Positions 45,059 through 55,681 of a DNA stretch of 64,000 nucleotides are shown piece after piece. The position numbers and the translations under genes were made by a program. A model generated the notes under the pieces. It had not been told where the DNA came from. It searched no databases and was given only the letters and a program-made list of their open reading frames with translations. Within the stretch, counting starts at the first letter, position 1. Every line of letters starts with the position of its first letter. Origin of the DNA: Berberis thunbergii (lineage: Eukaryota; Streptophyta; Magnoliopsida; Ranunculales; Berberidaceae); contig QNQO01000601.1 in NCBI GenBank assembly GCA_003290165.1, positions 62,001 to 126,000 on the forward strand, in the 5' to 3' direction.

Positions 45059-45669
45059 ATCCAGATGTCAGTCCGGCTAGCGGATGGCTGCTGTCCTGAC
45101 GGATCAGCCCGTACCCGTCTCCCGTCGCCAAAGCCGGCGGCCAGGCAGAGATTGCTGGCCTTGAAGCAGATCGATCTCGCACCCGTGAAGAAACGCGGGC
45201 GGTCGATCTCGCAGCCTGGAGTGATGGCGGCGGCAGCCTCGTTCGCGAACTGCTCCTCAGATCTCGTTCGCGAGCTGCTCCTCAGATCTCTTTCGCAAGC
45301 TGCTCCTCAGATCGGCGGCTGCGCCTCAGATCTCGTGGTGGCGGCGGCTGCTCCTCCTCTCCGGATGCGCCTCCTCTCAGCCCCTCCGTTCGGTACTCCT
45401 CTGTCTCCCTAGATCTGGAGAGATCTTGCAGAGCTCCTCGCAGAGCAGAGATCCTCGCAGAGCAGAGCTTCGCAGCTTCAGGACAGATGTTCACCCTCGC
45501 AGAGCAGAGCTTCGCAGAGCAGAGCAGAGCTTCGCAGAGCCCTTCGCTTTTCTTCGCAGAGCCCTTCGCTTTTTAGATGTCTATTTGAATGTAGGACGCT
45601 CATGTGTGGTACTGAACGTTGCAATCATTTCAGTACTTCTCTCATGCCTAAGGCCTAAATGAAAAGATC

Positions 45670-45684
45670 GGTTTAGCTAAGCTT
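45670..45684. repeat. 15 bp target-site duplication, right
   Basis: Second copy of GGTTTAGCTAAGCTT; the kinase exon resumes after it with DEEENTHISTRIAGT. Confidence 0.95.
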
Positions 45685-46675
45685 GATGAGGAAGAGAATA
45701 CCCACATTAGTACCCGGATAGCTGGAACTATGTGAGTTAATTTATGTTGGCTATTAGCTTTTGTCTTAAATGTGTTGAGGTATACAATAACTATTTTTTT
45801 TTTTTTGGTGACAATTGAAACTGTTACAAATTTTCCCAAGACCGGATGCATAAAAATTTAGTTGAATAAAAAGTATAGTGAATTAATGTTACATGTTTCT
45901 CAATTTTGTAGAGGATATATGGCTCCAGAGTATGCAATGAGGGGTTACTTAAAGGATAAAGCAGATGTTTACAGCTTTGGAATTGTTGCATTAGAGATTG
46001 TCAGTGGGAAGAGTAATACAAATTACAGGCCAAAGGAGGAGTTTGTTTATCTTCTTGATTGGGTAATTTTTCATATTTAATGTTCAACAAACTATTATGT
46101 TATTAATTAATGGGTTATTAAGAAGAGTCAGAAATGATGATTATGTTTGGATAAATTTCAGTACATTAATGGATCTTTCAAGTCCTGGTCACTGACATGG
46201 TGGAACTAATATCATTTTTGTTTATTTTGAAATGCAGGCTTATGTTTTACAAGAACAGGGAAATCTCCTAGACCTCGTTGACCCAAGCCTCGGATCAAAT
46301 TACTCGAAAGACAAGGCATTGAAGATGCTAAATTTGGGTCTTCTGTGCACCAATCCATCTCCTACACTTAGGCCAAGTATGTCTGCAGTAGTAAGCATGC
46401 TCGAAGGAAAAATTCCAATAATAGCACCACTAGTCAAACGCCCCGGAATGACTGAAGAGATGAGTTTTAAGGCATTTGAGAGACTGTCACAGGATAGTCA
46501 AACACAAGTCTCAACAATGTCTCAATGCAGTCAAACACAAGTCTCAATAATGTCTCAAGGCAGTCAGGCATTGTCTCAAGACAGTCGTGATCGGAGTACA
46601 TATATGGATGGATCTTTGGTGGAGTCCTCATCAAGCAGACTTCACTCTGATCTATATGATATTCATTCAGATTGA

Positions 46676-47096
46676 TGTATCATGGAGGTCTCTTTATATA
46701 TTATTTTTCCAAAATCTGTAGACATAATATATTAATACTTACACAAGGAATTGTTTAATTGTATTCATTGCAAATAGAAGTTATAAAAAGTGTCTTCTTA
46801 ACCATTGTTCAGCTGGATATTAACATACCCAACTTTCTTTTTCTTCCTTCGTTGCCAAAGACTTTGAACAATTTGCACGCTGTACTTTTTTCCGTCGTTG
46901 AGGTTTTGTTCCATTGGGTTTTTCCAGCAAGGTTTTCATGAGACGTCATTTTGCACATCCAACCAGACTTCAAGGTAGAGACAATATGCGGTGAACATCC
47001 ACGGGGAAGTATTGTGAAAATTTCTAGAATGGTGAATGTCCACCTCCTAGTGTAGAAATTTCTAGTGTATGATGGATGTCGACCTCCTCAACATCC
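46676..47096. other. Receptor-kinase 3' flank
   Basis: Contains the presumed 3' UTR and two near-copies of a ~50 base unit (about 47005-47090, with TTTCTAGAATGGTGAATGTC and TTTCTAGTGTATGATGGATG). No gene recognised. Confidence 0.5.
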
Positions 47097-47300
47097 ACTA
47101 CAAGAAAAGCCTTCATTTATAGCATATGTTTATAGTGTTTTTGTCCAAAGTGCTATGATTACATCACATACCCTCATTCATAGCAATTTTTAAATTTTGC
47201 TATGAAAAATCAAATTTTAATGGTTTAAAAATGAAAACGCTGTCTAATTTGGGCGGGGTTTTTGGCGCTGCTCAAAAAAAAAATTCACCTGATTTTTCTC
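47097..47300 (+). mobile_element. CACTA-type terminus (second family), left end only
   Basis: CACTACAAGAAAA at 47097 followed by repeated TATAGCA/TGCTATG words in both orientations resembles the 5' end of a plant CACTA family different from the 19191 element. No matching right end was found in the window, so the extent is unknown. The gene fragments to the right (MYB3R, VTE3-like) could be its cargo; this is inference. Confidence 0.5.
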
Positions 47301-48054
47301 TCTTCTCCCCCAAATTTCACTCTAAACTTAAAACGTGAGACTCCCCTGCAAAGCTCAACCCTGTGCTTCTCACTTCTCTTTCCTTAAGATAAGGTCTTCT
47401 TCACTTCTTCACATTTCCATATCTTCTTTTCTTCTTCTTCTTCTTCTAATCTTCAGATCTTCTCTAGTTCTTCTTCTTCTCCACATTCTTCTTCATGTTC
47501 TGATCCCTTTTGTTTCGAGGAAGAGGGTGGTTCCAGAGAGAGAAATCCAGGCGAAACCTTGGCTCGCTTAAAAAAGGCTTCAACTTGCCAATGCCCCTTT
47601 TCCTTTCTCCTCTTCTTTACAGCAAACCATGGCTCAGTACCTCCATCTATTTAACAACAACAAGGTTAGCTTGTTCTTCTAATAGATGGGGTTTACTTCT
47701 TCTTCTTTTTGGGTTTTTTCTGTTGGATTAAGAAGAAATTTTTTTTGTATGGATTTCATTCACTGTTTGAAGCTCTAGGGTTTTTGAAATTAAAGTAAAA
47801 AATCTGATTTCTAAAGAACCCCACACCATCGTTTTCCCTTTTTTTTTTTTATCTCATTTCATTGTCTCTTTATGATTTTGTTCATATCATGTGATGCTCC
47901 ACAAATTTGCTACATTGATGTTTATTACTTCACTCCTGCTGTTTTTTCTTCTTCTTCTATAGCTCTAATTGCCAGCATAGCAGCTTCAGATTTTGTCTCA
48001 GGTATTATTTAATTTTGATTCTTGAGTACTTGAAGTTACAAGTGAACTTTTCAG
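47301..48054. other. Leader-like CT-rich DNA before the MYB3R exon
   Basis: CTT-rich text (47390-47500) and ACCATGGC near 47627 look like a 5' UTR and start region, but no long frame follows and no domain was recognised. Poly-T runs are frequent. Confidence 0.35.
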
Positions 48055-48183
48055 GTGGCACAACCATATGAATCCTGCTATTAAAAAGGGTGTTTGGACC
48101 AAGGATGAGGAGCTGGCTCTTATACGTGCACACAAGATATATGGGATCAAATGGGGGGAAATTGCAAGGTTTCTACCTGGAAG
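48055..48183 (+). pseudogene. MYB3R-type exon fragment
   Basis: One 129-base exon with clean AG and GT borders. It reads WHNHMNPAIKKGVWTKDEEL, then ALIRAHKIYGIKWGEIARFLPGR: the end of repeat R2 and most of R3 of a three-repeat MYB factor that controls cell-cycle genes in plants. Tryptophans of the helix-turn-helix are present. No flanking MYB exons were found within about 1 kb, so this is an isolated fragment. Confidence 0.8.
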
Positions 48184-49350
48184 GTATAAAATTTGCATCA
48201 TTTAAACTATAGTTACCAACTAATAGACTAGTAAGTTGTTGATTACTTTCGTTATTATACATGCTAAAAAGAAACGAACAATCTGGGTGTGTATGCATGC
48301 ATGTAATATGTTAATTTGGGCCTATATGCGGGGGGTTTTACAATCTTGCAAGACAAATTATACCCGTTTATTAGACATGGTAATGGTTTTTAAGAAATGT
48401 CGGCTATGTACTATTCGAATACTATTATCGATCCATAAGTTTGCCTTGTCCAAGATCCTAAGGAGTTGGAGTTGGAGTTGTTGGGTTCTAAAAGCTTATT
48501 GATGATGCACACAAAAAATTGAGTCTATTTTTTTCAGCCAAGAAATTGACTATCCTTTATAGTTACTTTGTCGTGCACTAGCATGTTAAAAGAGCACATT
48601 TTGAGTTTGAACCAATTTTTACTGCTTCGGTCTTACTGCAAAAGCTTAACGATTAATGCATAACACTCTTTTGGATTGTCAAAAAAAATAAAATAAACTT
48701 TTCTTTCATTCCAATATATGATTCATTTGGATAGAACAACATCTTATTGCCATTGTTCATAGATAAGGAGATCATCTATATGCGATAGAGATTGGCTAGC
48801 TATATGCAATAGAGATTGGCTTGCTTGTGGATGATGGGGATGATGGCAATGATTTCGGAGAGGACAAGGAGGATAAATCTGCATCTGGTAAATATGTCGG
48901 TGTTTAAGTTAGATTTTAGTAGTTGATTTCGTTTGCTTTTGTGTTATTAGAAAGTTATGAACTTGATTATTCTTGTTGTACGAGAGCTCGTCCTCTCTGA
49001 TTATGCTCTAAATTTGTTTTGCAACAGTGAAGAAGAGGAGGTCAAGTGTCACAGTGGTGTTCACATGCACTTCCAAAGAAGGTAAGAGTTCTCTTTAATG
49101 GTGTTCTTTGTTTCTTATTTGTCTAATGGACATGAATGGTTTGGCTGTCAAAATCGGCATTAGAAACCATAGTGTTGAATTTGATAGTCTATTGTTCCAA
49201 GTGCTGAAATTTTCTTCTTATTAGTGTACTATTTTGCTAGACATTAATGGTTTTGCTGTCAAAATCGGCATTAACCATAGTGTTGAATTTGATTTTTCTG
49301 TCAAGGATGCATTAGTTTAAGCAGGAGGCCTTTTGGTTTCTTCATCTAGG
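48184..49350. other. Non-coding stretch between MYB3R and VTE3 fragments
   Basis: Two short acidic or basic coding-like snippets (48812-48885, LVDDGDDGNDFGEDKED; 49028-49080) were not assignable. A ~45 base direct repeat containing TTTTGCTGTCAAAATCGGCATT occurs at about 49139 and 49249. Confidence 0.4.
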
Positions 49351-49972
49351 TCTGCTTCTCAGCGTAGGTTCATTCAGTAGGAGGCCTTTTGGTTCTATAG
49401 ATTTCTTTCCATTGTGTATGACCATGTTATAAACCCTGGGCATTGGACTGAGGACATGAGGGATGACGCGCTTTAGCCTGCGGATCTTTATGACCACAAT
49501 ATGATTGTGGTGGATGTTGGTGGTGGCACTGGGTTCACTACCTTAGGTATAGTGAAGCATGTTGATGCTAAGAATGTTACCATTCTAGACCAAAAACACC
49601 ACATCAGCTTGCTAAGGCAAAGGCGAAGAAGGAGTTGAAAGATTGCCAGATAATTGAAGGTGATGTTGAGGATCTTCCGTTTTCGACCGATTATGCTGAT
49701 AGATACGTCTCTGCTGGAATTATTGGCCAGATCCACAGCGTGGAATCAAGGAAGTGTACTGGGTCTTGAAACTAGGGGGAAAATCGTGTTTGATTGGTCT
49801 TGTACATCCAACTTTTTGTTGTCTCGCTTCTTTGCGGATGTATGGATGCTTTTCCCCACGGAAGAAGAATATATCGAGTGGTTCACCAAGGTTGGGTTCA
49901 AAGATGTTCAACTGAAAAGAATCGGTCCAAAGTGGTACCGCGGAGTCCGTCGACATGGATTAATCATGGGAT
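49351..49972 (+). pseudogene. MPBQ/MSBQ methyltransferase (VTE3-like) fragment, main block
   Basis: Resembles the chloroplast inner-envelope methyltransferase that methylates quinol precursors of tocopherol and plastoquinone. Visible blocks: FWFYRFLSIVYDHVINPGHW, TEDMRDDAL, the SAM-binding VVDVGGGTGFTTLG, then EGDVEDLPFSTDYADRYVSAG, and WMLFPTEEEYIEWFTKVGF leading to RRHGLIMG. Stops interrupt it (TAG after FIQ at 49378, TAG after DAL at 49476) and there are frameshifts near 49600 and 49790. It stops at GLIMG, and the missing C-terminus reappears at 51557. No transit peptide exon was recognised. Confidence 0.85.
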
Positions 49973-50166
49973 ATTACTCAGATTGGTTTCTTCAAAACCG
50001 ACTCTTTTATATATGTACAAGCATGTGAATTATAACCTTATTAAGAAAAAAAGTTATGGCTATATTGATAGGGGTTAAATTAATATTTGAATGTGCCACA
50101 TTTTCACCATGTTATGGACCTTGTGTCTACCTAGCTATTTGTTGAATTTTATTATCACTTCTCCAG

Positions 50167-51217
50167 TTTGCAAAAGCATGGGAGGTAGTCCTGCATCCAC
50201 TTCTGTTAAAATGGAAAAGGAAGATTTTGAGAACTCTAGGAAACGCATGAAACAAGTATGTGTTTCTTTATCTAGATATCTCCTTAACTGTTATCCTGTT
50301 GTTGCAAGGCAAGATTGTTTATTTCCATGGATAACATCTTTGTTCTGTTGATGGAAAGTGAGGAAGGCCAAGTGTGTGATGGAGCTGTTGAAGAGGTTGC
50401 TGAAATGACACGTGGGATCTGAAGAGGTGGAACACCAGATCGCTGCCATCCATGAAAAAGCTGATCGATACACTCAACAGGTACGAAGATTGCAATGTGA
50501 AAGACTTATCATTTTTCTTAAAAGCTTAAAATGAAAATTTTCAATGATAAGGCCTTGTAATTTGAGGATAGCGTCGGTGTTTATATGATAAAGCCATACA
50601 GTTACCTACTTAGTGAATGGTATATAAGGATTGAACATAGGTTCTGAACACTGCTTCATCATATGATTTCACTAGTAGTGAGAGCACATAAAGTTATGAT
50701 TCACTGATCGGTCTCAGAAATTTGTAGTGGCTTTATCTATGAAAATATGTTAGCCATTGGTAGGTATGCACTCCATCAATTTGGAAGAAGATATGGCAGA
50801 GGTTTACATTGGCGAAACTAATGTGTACTGAAGTTTTTCTTATGTTATTGATTCTCGCAGAGTATGGATTTGAACTGTACTGCTTGTGTTCATGTAGGTA
50901 TCTGAGCTCCTGGATGCAGGGAAAACACTTTTCAAGGATCTGAGTAACAATTTTGAAGAGCGGCTTATAATGTAAGCCCAAATGTCGAAACAAAATCTAG
51001 TACACACTGGAAAAATAAATTGAACATATCCTGATTTATGTAATTGTGTACTTTGTTATTCACTTATTCTTTCTACAGAATGCATAAGAAACAGATGGAG
51101 AGATTTCAAGAGGAGATCAGGGAGCTGCGATTGATTGATGCCTCAAATGCAGAGACCAATGTTGTTCTTCAGAATGCTAGGCAACTACTTCAAAATGCCC
51201 ACATGATTGATACTTGA
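50167..51217 (+). pseudogene. Unknown coiled-coil protein, exon fragments
   Basis: Four exon-like segments with splice borders. The first (50167-50256) reads KSMGGSPASTSVKMEKEDFE. The second (about 50358-50480) reads EEVEHQIAAIHEKADRYTQQ. The third (about 50899-50971) is VSELLDAGKTLFKDLSNNFE. The last (about 51080-51217) is HKKQMERFQEEIRELRLIDA and on to a TGA stop. Heptad-like charged text suggests a coiled coil. The second exon has a one-base shift or TGA near 50407. I do not recognise a named family. It lies inside the gap that splits the VTE3-like gene. Confidence 0.55.
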
Positions 51218-51556
51218 AGGTAAAAAAAAAAAAATGAATCATGAAGCTCAACTGCTCATGCATTGCTAATAACAAGAAAGAGATGAGAAGAAGACAAAAA
51301 AAACATTTCACCACAGGCATAACTTCATGTTTAAATTGAGCCATACCAACACATATTACTGGAAACCATAGTCAGTAGCATAAACCACAACATTTGTAGT
51401 CAATTCACTCATACTTCCGCCCTTCTTATTATGGGATGATCTGGTTTGTGAATGATTTATTATACTTGTAGGCCTTGTATACTAACACTATCATAATGTG
51501 CATAATTTCTACAGGTTGATCCATCCAAAGAATCTGACAACTGCTGTGAATAGCGC

Positions 51557-51750
51557 TGCTCTGTGACAGGTGTGAAACCTCATTCAGGGGACTCACCACT
51601 GCAGCTCAGTCCAAAGGTTGAAGATGTGAGGAAGCCGGTAAACCCGTTTGTGTTCTTTCTACAGTTCCTTTTGGGTGTTCTGGCAGGAACCTACTATGTG
51701 CTGGTTCCCATTCACATGTGGACCAAGGATCAAATTGTTCCCAAGGGATG
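51557..51750 (+). pseudogene. VTE3-like C-terminal block
   Basis: Starts CSVTGVKPHSGDSPLQLSPK and includes VNPFVFFLQFLLGVLAGTYY, the C-terminal membrane anchor of the methyltransferase, then MWTKDQIVPKG. It continues exactly where 49972 broke off (GLIMG followed by CSVTG), so about 1.58 kb lies between two parts of one coding stretch. The stop and tail have changed. Confidence 0.85.
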
Positions 51751-51883
51751 CCAATTTGAGGAAAATAGAGAGTTGGTCTTCAGTTCTGTGATGTTATGGA
51801 CATTGGTTCTCGTAGAGCAAAGTTCTGATTTCTAGCTATCTGTAAACATTTTAGCTGGAATGGGCCAGCAGCTAGCTGGTAGA

Positions 51884-52510
51884 CACTACACCAAAAACCC
51901 CCATTAGCAATGGTTCTATATCCTAGGCGTTAGCCATTGTCACGGCTAAGAGCCGTGGGCTACAGAGGCGTCGCGAAATTCCTTGTAACGGCTATAAACC
52001 GTTGCTAAACATTGTAGCAATAGTTTTATCCTTGAATGGGGGAGGTGATTTTCAGCATTTAGCCACGGTTCTAAACCGTTGCAAGAACAATAGCAACGGT
52101 TTTTAGCCGTGGCAAAAATAGCCTCGGCTTTAAACCGTGACAAGGTGTAGATGTTAGCAACGGTTATAAACCGTGTCTACCAAGGTAGCAACGGTTTTTA
52201 GCCGTGGCTAACCCTGGCCACGGTTTAAGCAGTGGCTAAACAGTGAGAAATAAACCGTGGCAAAAGTGATAGCAATGGTTTTAAGCAATAGCAACTGATG
52301 AAGAACGCCCACGGTTCCTAGCCGTGGCAAGCTGCAACCACGGTTGTAAGCCGTTGGCAATTAAAACAAAATTCAAAAAAAAAAAAAAATTTGTTTTGTT
52401 GCAACGGTTTCAAACCGTTGCAAATTAATATAATTGAAAAAAAATTATATTTTTTTGCTGCTGTAGCAAAATCACAGCCGTGGCACCTGCAAAATCAGTC
52501 CTTACTATGG
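51884..52510 (+). mobile_element. CACTA-type terminus (third family) with subterminal repeats
   Basis: CACTACACCAAAAACCCC at 51884, preceded by AGA as a possible 3 bp target duplication. About 600 bases follow of hairpins built from GCAACGG/CCGTTGC and GCCACGG/CCGTGGC. That is the organisation of a CACTA left end. No matching right end is in the window, so the element either runs past 64000 or is truncated. It lies in the 3' flank of the VTE3-like gene. Confidence 0.65.
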
Positions 52511-53400
52511 TTTGTGTCATGCCTCCGGCACAAATAAGATTCCACCAAACTATATGCTAGATAAATACAAAATCAACCGTAAAAAGGAACTTGTCAAGTT
52601 TTGACGCCAAACAAAAACATGTAAACAAATAGCACTAATGTACAATAACAGGATTAACCTGAACAAATGGAACCTTCTTATATCATGTTTCGCTCGCATC
52701 TAAAACAAAAGAATTTCTCTATGTTTTTTCCAACAATACAAATCCACCTAGTTATAATGTAAGAAAATACATTGATGCCCTTAGGAACAGGCCCCATTTC
52801 TTTCGATAGTTGCTTGTTCAATATACTGAAAATGATGAGAATGCAGCACCTGGTAGTTGTTTGTATATGGCATCGGTGATGGTTGATACAACGAAACACT
52901 TTGCACCCCAGAAACAAGCAATGTATGCGCCTTCTCCTGTCCAACATACTGCTGCCCGTACTAGCTCAGACCTTCAGAGCCCTGCATTATAAAAATTAGT
53001 TAGTATTCAATGACAGACAAACATGACCTATAAAGATTGCTAATTAACCAATGACAGACAAACATTACCTATAATTTCTGGTGTACTAGTATATGCATGA
53101 ATCTTAGCCATAAAGACATGCCTGGAGATTTGTATATCTATTGTGATACATTAATTGTCTGAGACACCCAAGCTATATCATTGATGTACCAAAGAAACTG
53201 ACACGTGTGAAATTTTTTAAGAAATTTTTTTCCTATTTTCATTTAGAGAAGAAGATTCAAAACTATATGGATGGAACTATGAGATTAATCAGTAACATAC
53301 CTCATGTTTTAAAAGGAATCAAAATATTTTATGGAAATCTTTGATTGGTATTTTACCAACCACTAGTAATCCAATTGATAATCATTTAAGAGTGGAGGGT
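52511..53400. other. Interior DNA, no gene recognised
   Basis: A minus-strand segment starting at an AG acceptor at 52982 could be a terminal exon of the chimeric gene described at 54011-55243; it closes after five codons (ALKV stop). The Gln-rich minus-strand text at 52780-52960 is not assignable. Confidence 0.35.
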
Positions 53401-53404
53401 GCAT

Positions 53405-53640
53405 GCCTGCCCTTTATCTCTTTCTACTGCTGAAACAGAAGACCATTTGGTTTTCAAATGTGACTTTGCTTACCAATTCTTATCAGATGAAGTTTGGTGC
53501 CTTTAAACTCTTTGGATAGTCTGATTTCCTACTATTTCTTATAGATTCAAACAGTTCAGATGGAAAAAAAATGAAGGTTTTCAAATCTTAGCAGCCATTA
53601 TGAAAACCATTGGGTGTTTGCAGTTGAATACCATCACTGC
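53405..53640 (+). pseudogene. Reverse-transcriptase zinc-binding (zf-RVT) remnant
   Basis: From 53409 the reading CPLSLSTAETEDHLVFKCDF resembles the zf-RVT domain at the C-terminus of plant L1 ORF2 (Cys-Pro, Glu-Thr-X-X-His-Leu, Lys-Cys-X-Phe). It is short, with stops soon after, so it is a small degraded fragment. Confidence 0.4.
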
Positions 53641-54010
53641 CCGCACAATAAATTTATAGTGTTGCAGCTTCCCTATGATGATAATCATATTACTTATATT
53701 ATGATTCTAACTCTGAACAAAATAGAAATAGGACTGTACAAACAAGATGGAAGCAGATCTGGATCCTTAGTAGGCATGTAGAAATGGCTAGGTATGATGA
53801 TAGGCCTGAAGAGTCTGAAGACCAGCATATAAAGCAGCTAGCTAGTCAAGTTCAGGCCTTGTTTTGGGTGTGCAAGATCATGGTATGAGTGCTTAACAGT
53901 TATAAAACCATTGAATAAAATCACTAATGAATTCCAATCAAACAAGAAACTATGAATATAAGAGATTTATAGAAATTTTGATGTTTTGACATGTTGAGGA
54001 AGTCAGTTAC

Positions 54011-54527
54011 CTCTCAACAACAGGACCAGAAAGCTTGTAGTAATCAGGAAAGCCTTGTAGCCTGGCATTTTCACGGGGAGTGAGAACTCTGTCTTGCTCA
54101 GGATGCAGAAGAGTCTGACAAACAAATTTGATATTAGAATGAGATTGCATGCAATCTTCAGAGTAGATATATTAAAAATAAGTCTAGCATATAAGGTCTA
54201 ACCTGGTTATGGGGTTGAGGTCTAGTAACTACAGTTCCAACAGCCTCATCCCACCACAGGCAACCAAATGGCCTTAAAAATATATAAGAGTTCAACAAAA
54301 CTAAAAGTTAGTAAACTTTAATTATAATATATAAAATCATATAGGTCACTCGAAAGCACTTACTTCTTTGATTTTCCCTTCACAAATGACATTGCATAAT
54401 CAGGTATCTATATAAATTCACACATTAGTATTTTACATTCCAGGAAAAAAAAAAAACTGGCAAACTTAAAAAGCATTACCAATTGTTTTCCAGAAGGCAG
54501 CAATACTCTTTCAACATTTTTATCCCA
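54011..54527 (-). pseudogene. Chromomethylase (CMT3-type) exon fragments
   Basis: Four minus-strand exons with clean splice sites. Exon 54527-54480 reads WDKNVERVLLPSGKQL. Exon 54407-54364 reads IPDYAMSFVKGKSK. Exon 54272-54203 reads [20 protein letters not shown]. Exon 54114-54011 reads [20 protein letters not shown] followed by [12 protein letters not shown]. These are the C-terminal motifs (VIII-X side) of a plant chromomethylase, which maintains CHG DNA methylation over transposons. All four exons join in one open frame with no stops. The catalytic Pro-Cys motif, chromodomain and BAH domain are absent, as is the final VGNAVAVPVAR exon, so no active enzyme is possible. Confidence 0.85.
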
Positions 54528-54709
54528 CTGCCACACCTAATCTCATGTTTTTCATCTTTCCACACACAATGTCGTAGACATATAATACGGTTTGCGCAAT
54601 GACGACTGTAAAATAATATTCATTCATAAGCTTTATAATGACTGATTTCAAGTATAAACAATATTGTGTGTGTATCATTGAAAAACAGGAATGAATGAAA
54701 AAATCTAAC

Positions 54710-54840
54710 CTGTATTTCTGGCAACAAACCCGAGGTATTGCAAACAAGAATGGCAGCAATGGCACCAAATGCATGGAAGAATTTATCTACTTGACTTCCT
54801 TTGATTTTGTAATCCCGACTACTATTTGTGTTGAACTTTC
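54710..54840 (-). pseudogene. Amino-acid transporter (AAAP family) exon fragment
   Basis: A 131-base exon with AG and GT borders reading KFNTNSSRDYKIKGSQ, then VDKFFHAFGAIAAILVCNTS and GLLPEIQ. This matches the cytosolic-loop and helix region of plant GABA/amino-acid transporters of the AAAP group. It ends in phase 0, and the downstream chromomethylase exon (54527) starts in phase 0, so the two would splice in frame. No other transporter exons were found. Confidence 0.75.
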
Positions 54841-54987
54841 CTGCAAAAATCATGTCATCACTCCACTCACTCAGTTATGCACATTCCAGTTCCAAGATGA
54901 AGAGAGAATGTGGTGTTCAAAGACTAAAAACTAAGACGTAAAAATACTGCAAAAAAAAAGTAAACAATAGCAGATTTTGAGACTTAC

Positions 54988-55243
54988 TGCAAGGGATGAT
55001 CTGCTGATGATGCAAGGTACACACTACTGCTGCTGCTGCGAGGGAATCGCTGCTACTGCTGCGAGGGATGAACTGCTGTTCTGCGAGGGACGCACTGATG
55101 CGAGCTTGCTGCTGGTCGCAAACCAGAGTGTGCTCTGTTTCACTATAGAGTACCCAACTGGCCAAATCATCGAACCACTTGCGCTGATGCCATTTCAGCT
55201 GCCATTGTCCTTTGCCATACTTCAACAAATGTAATGTTTCTCT
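54988..55243 (-). other. Candidate first exon of a chimeric transcript
   Basis: Open minus-strand frame ending at a GTAAG donor (54987). The partial codon left over (one base) matches the two-base phase of the transporter exon at 54840. It contains repeats of a CTGCGAGGGA-like unit giving Gln/Ser-rich text. No in-frame ATG was found in it, so it may be non-coding or the true start may lie elsewhere. Confidence 0.35.
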
Positions 55244-55676
55244 TCAAATGTTCTGCTTATTCAGTGGATCTGGTATTGTTCTTCAATGGCATTGAAATTG
55301 CATTAGTTGCGCCTTTTCATCTTCTTACGGATTGTATAGGAAACCTAGGAAAGCATAATATAGCATGGTGATGGGCAGTGACACAATCATTCCAAATATC
55401 ACTCTACAAGTCAATATAGATACATAAAGAATTCAAAATATAGACGGATGCTGATAAACAAAATAAACATGAATATATGAGACTATCCAAAATGATCACA
55501 ATGAATGATAAGAGTCTTCGCATCACCAGGATCACTACTTACATTTGAGCTCAAGTACCCAGATTCCAAAACAAAACAGAAGAAATACATCCTCTTGCAA
55601 GCAAAAGCTGTTGCCAAGTTACACGACCAGTCGACACATCAACACACTCACAACAAGATCAAAAAAATCACACAAG
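55244..55676. other. Spacer before the solo LTR
   Basis: AT-rich, no frame or RNA recognised. It rejoins 57595 if the solo LTR is removed. Confidence 0.4.
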
Positions 55677-55681
55677 AGCAC

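Larger units (their letters stand above)
42883..45669 (-). mobile_element. ORF1-only non-LTR retrotransposon inserted in the kinase exon (copy C)
   Basis: Minus-strand element with its poly-A tail seen as about 27 T's at 42883-42909 and a GC-rich leader ending at 45669. It is flanked by a perfect 15 bp target duplication, so both ends are known and the copy is full length as inserted (2,787 bp). It encodes one ORF1-type protein and no endonuclease or reverse transcriptase. It belongs to a different subfamily from copies A and B but has the same organisation. It splits the receptor kinase directly after the DFG-containing segment. Confidence 0.9.
38119..46675 (+). pseudogene. LRR-malectin receptor-like kinase (LRR-VIII-2 type), broken
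   Basis: A plasma-membrane receptor kinase resembling the Arabidopsis At1g53430/RKF1 group. LRR exons of about 72 bp follow one another: 38119, 38319-38390, 38486, 38671-38742, 39315, 39454, 39614, 39810, 39953, 40135-40207 and 40288. Malectin exons are at 40870-41229 and 41382-41576, and the membrane helix (IAGIVVGSCVAVLLVLVTLW) is at 41659-41797. Kinase exons are 42074-42196 (GEGGFGPVYK), 42345-42554 (AVKQL lysine), 42693-42882 ([17 protein letters not shown]) continued at 45685-45731, then 45910-46061 (APEY) and 46238-46675. Defects: no signal-peptide exon, a TGA at 39506-39508, a donor displaced by two bases at 39885, an extra T at 41046 in malectin, and a 2.8 kb retrotransposon in the activation-loop exon. 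Confidence 0.9.

Noticed and set aside
46232..46675. Separate small gene at the kinase 3' end
   Set aside because: It begins with an AG acceptor and continues the kinase C-lobe; it is the last exon of the receptor kinase.
50733..50993. Minus-strand 86-codon frame
   Set aside because: It overlaps the coiled-coil exon on the plus strand, which has splice borders and coherent heptad-like text.
51884..52510. Same family as the 19191 CACTA because both use GCGACGG/GCAACGG hairpins
   Set aside because: Terminal sequences differ after CACTAC (ACCAAAAACC against AAAAAAA) and the hairpin cores differ, so they are treated as separate families.
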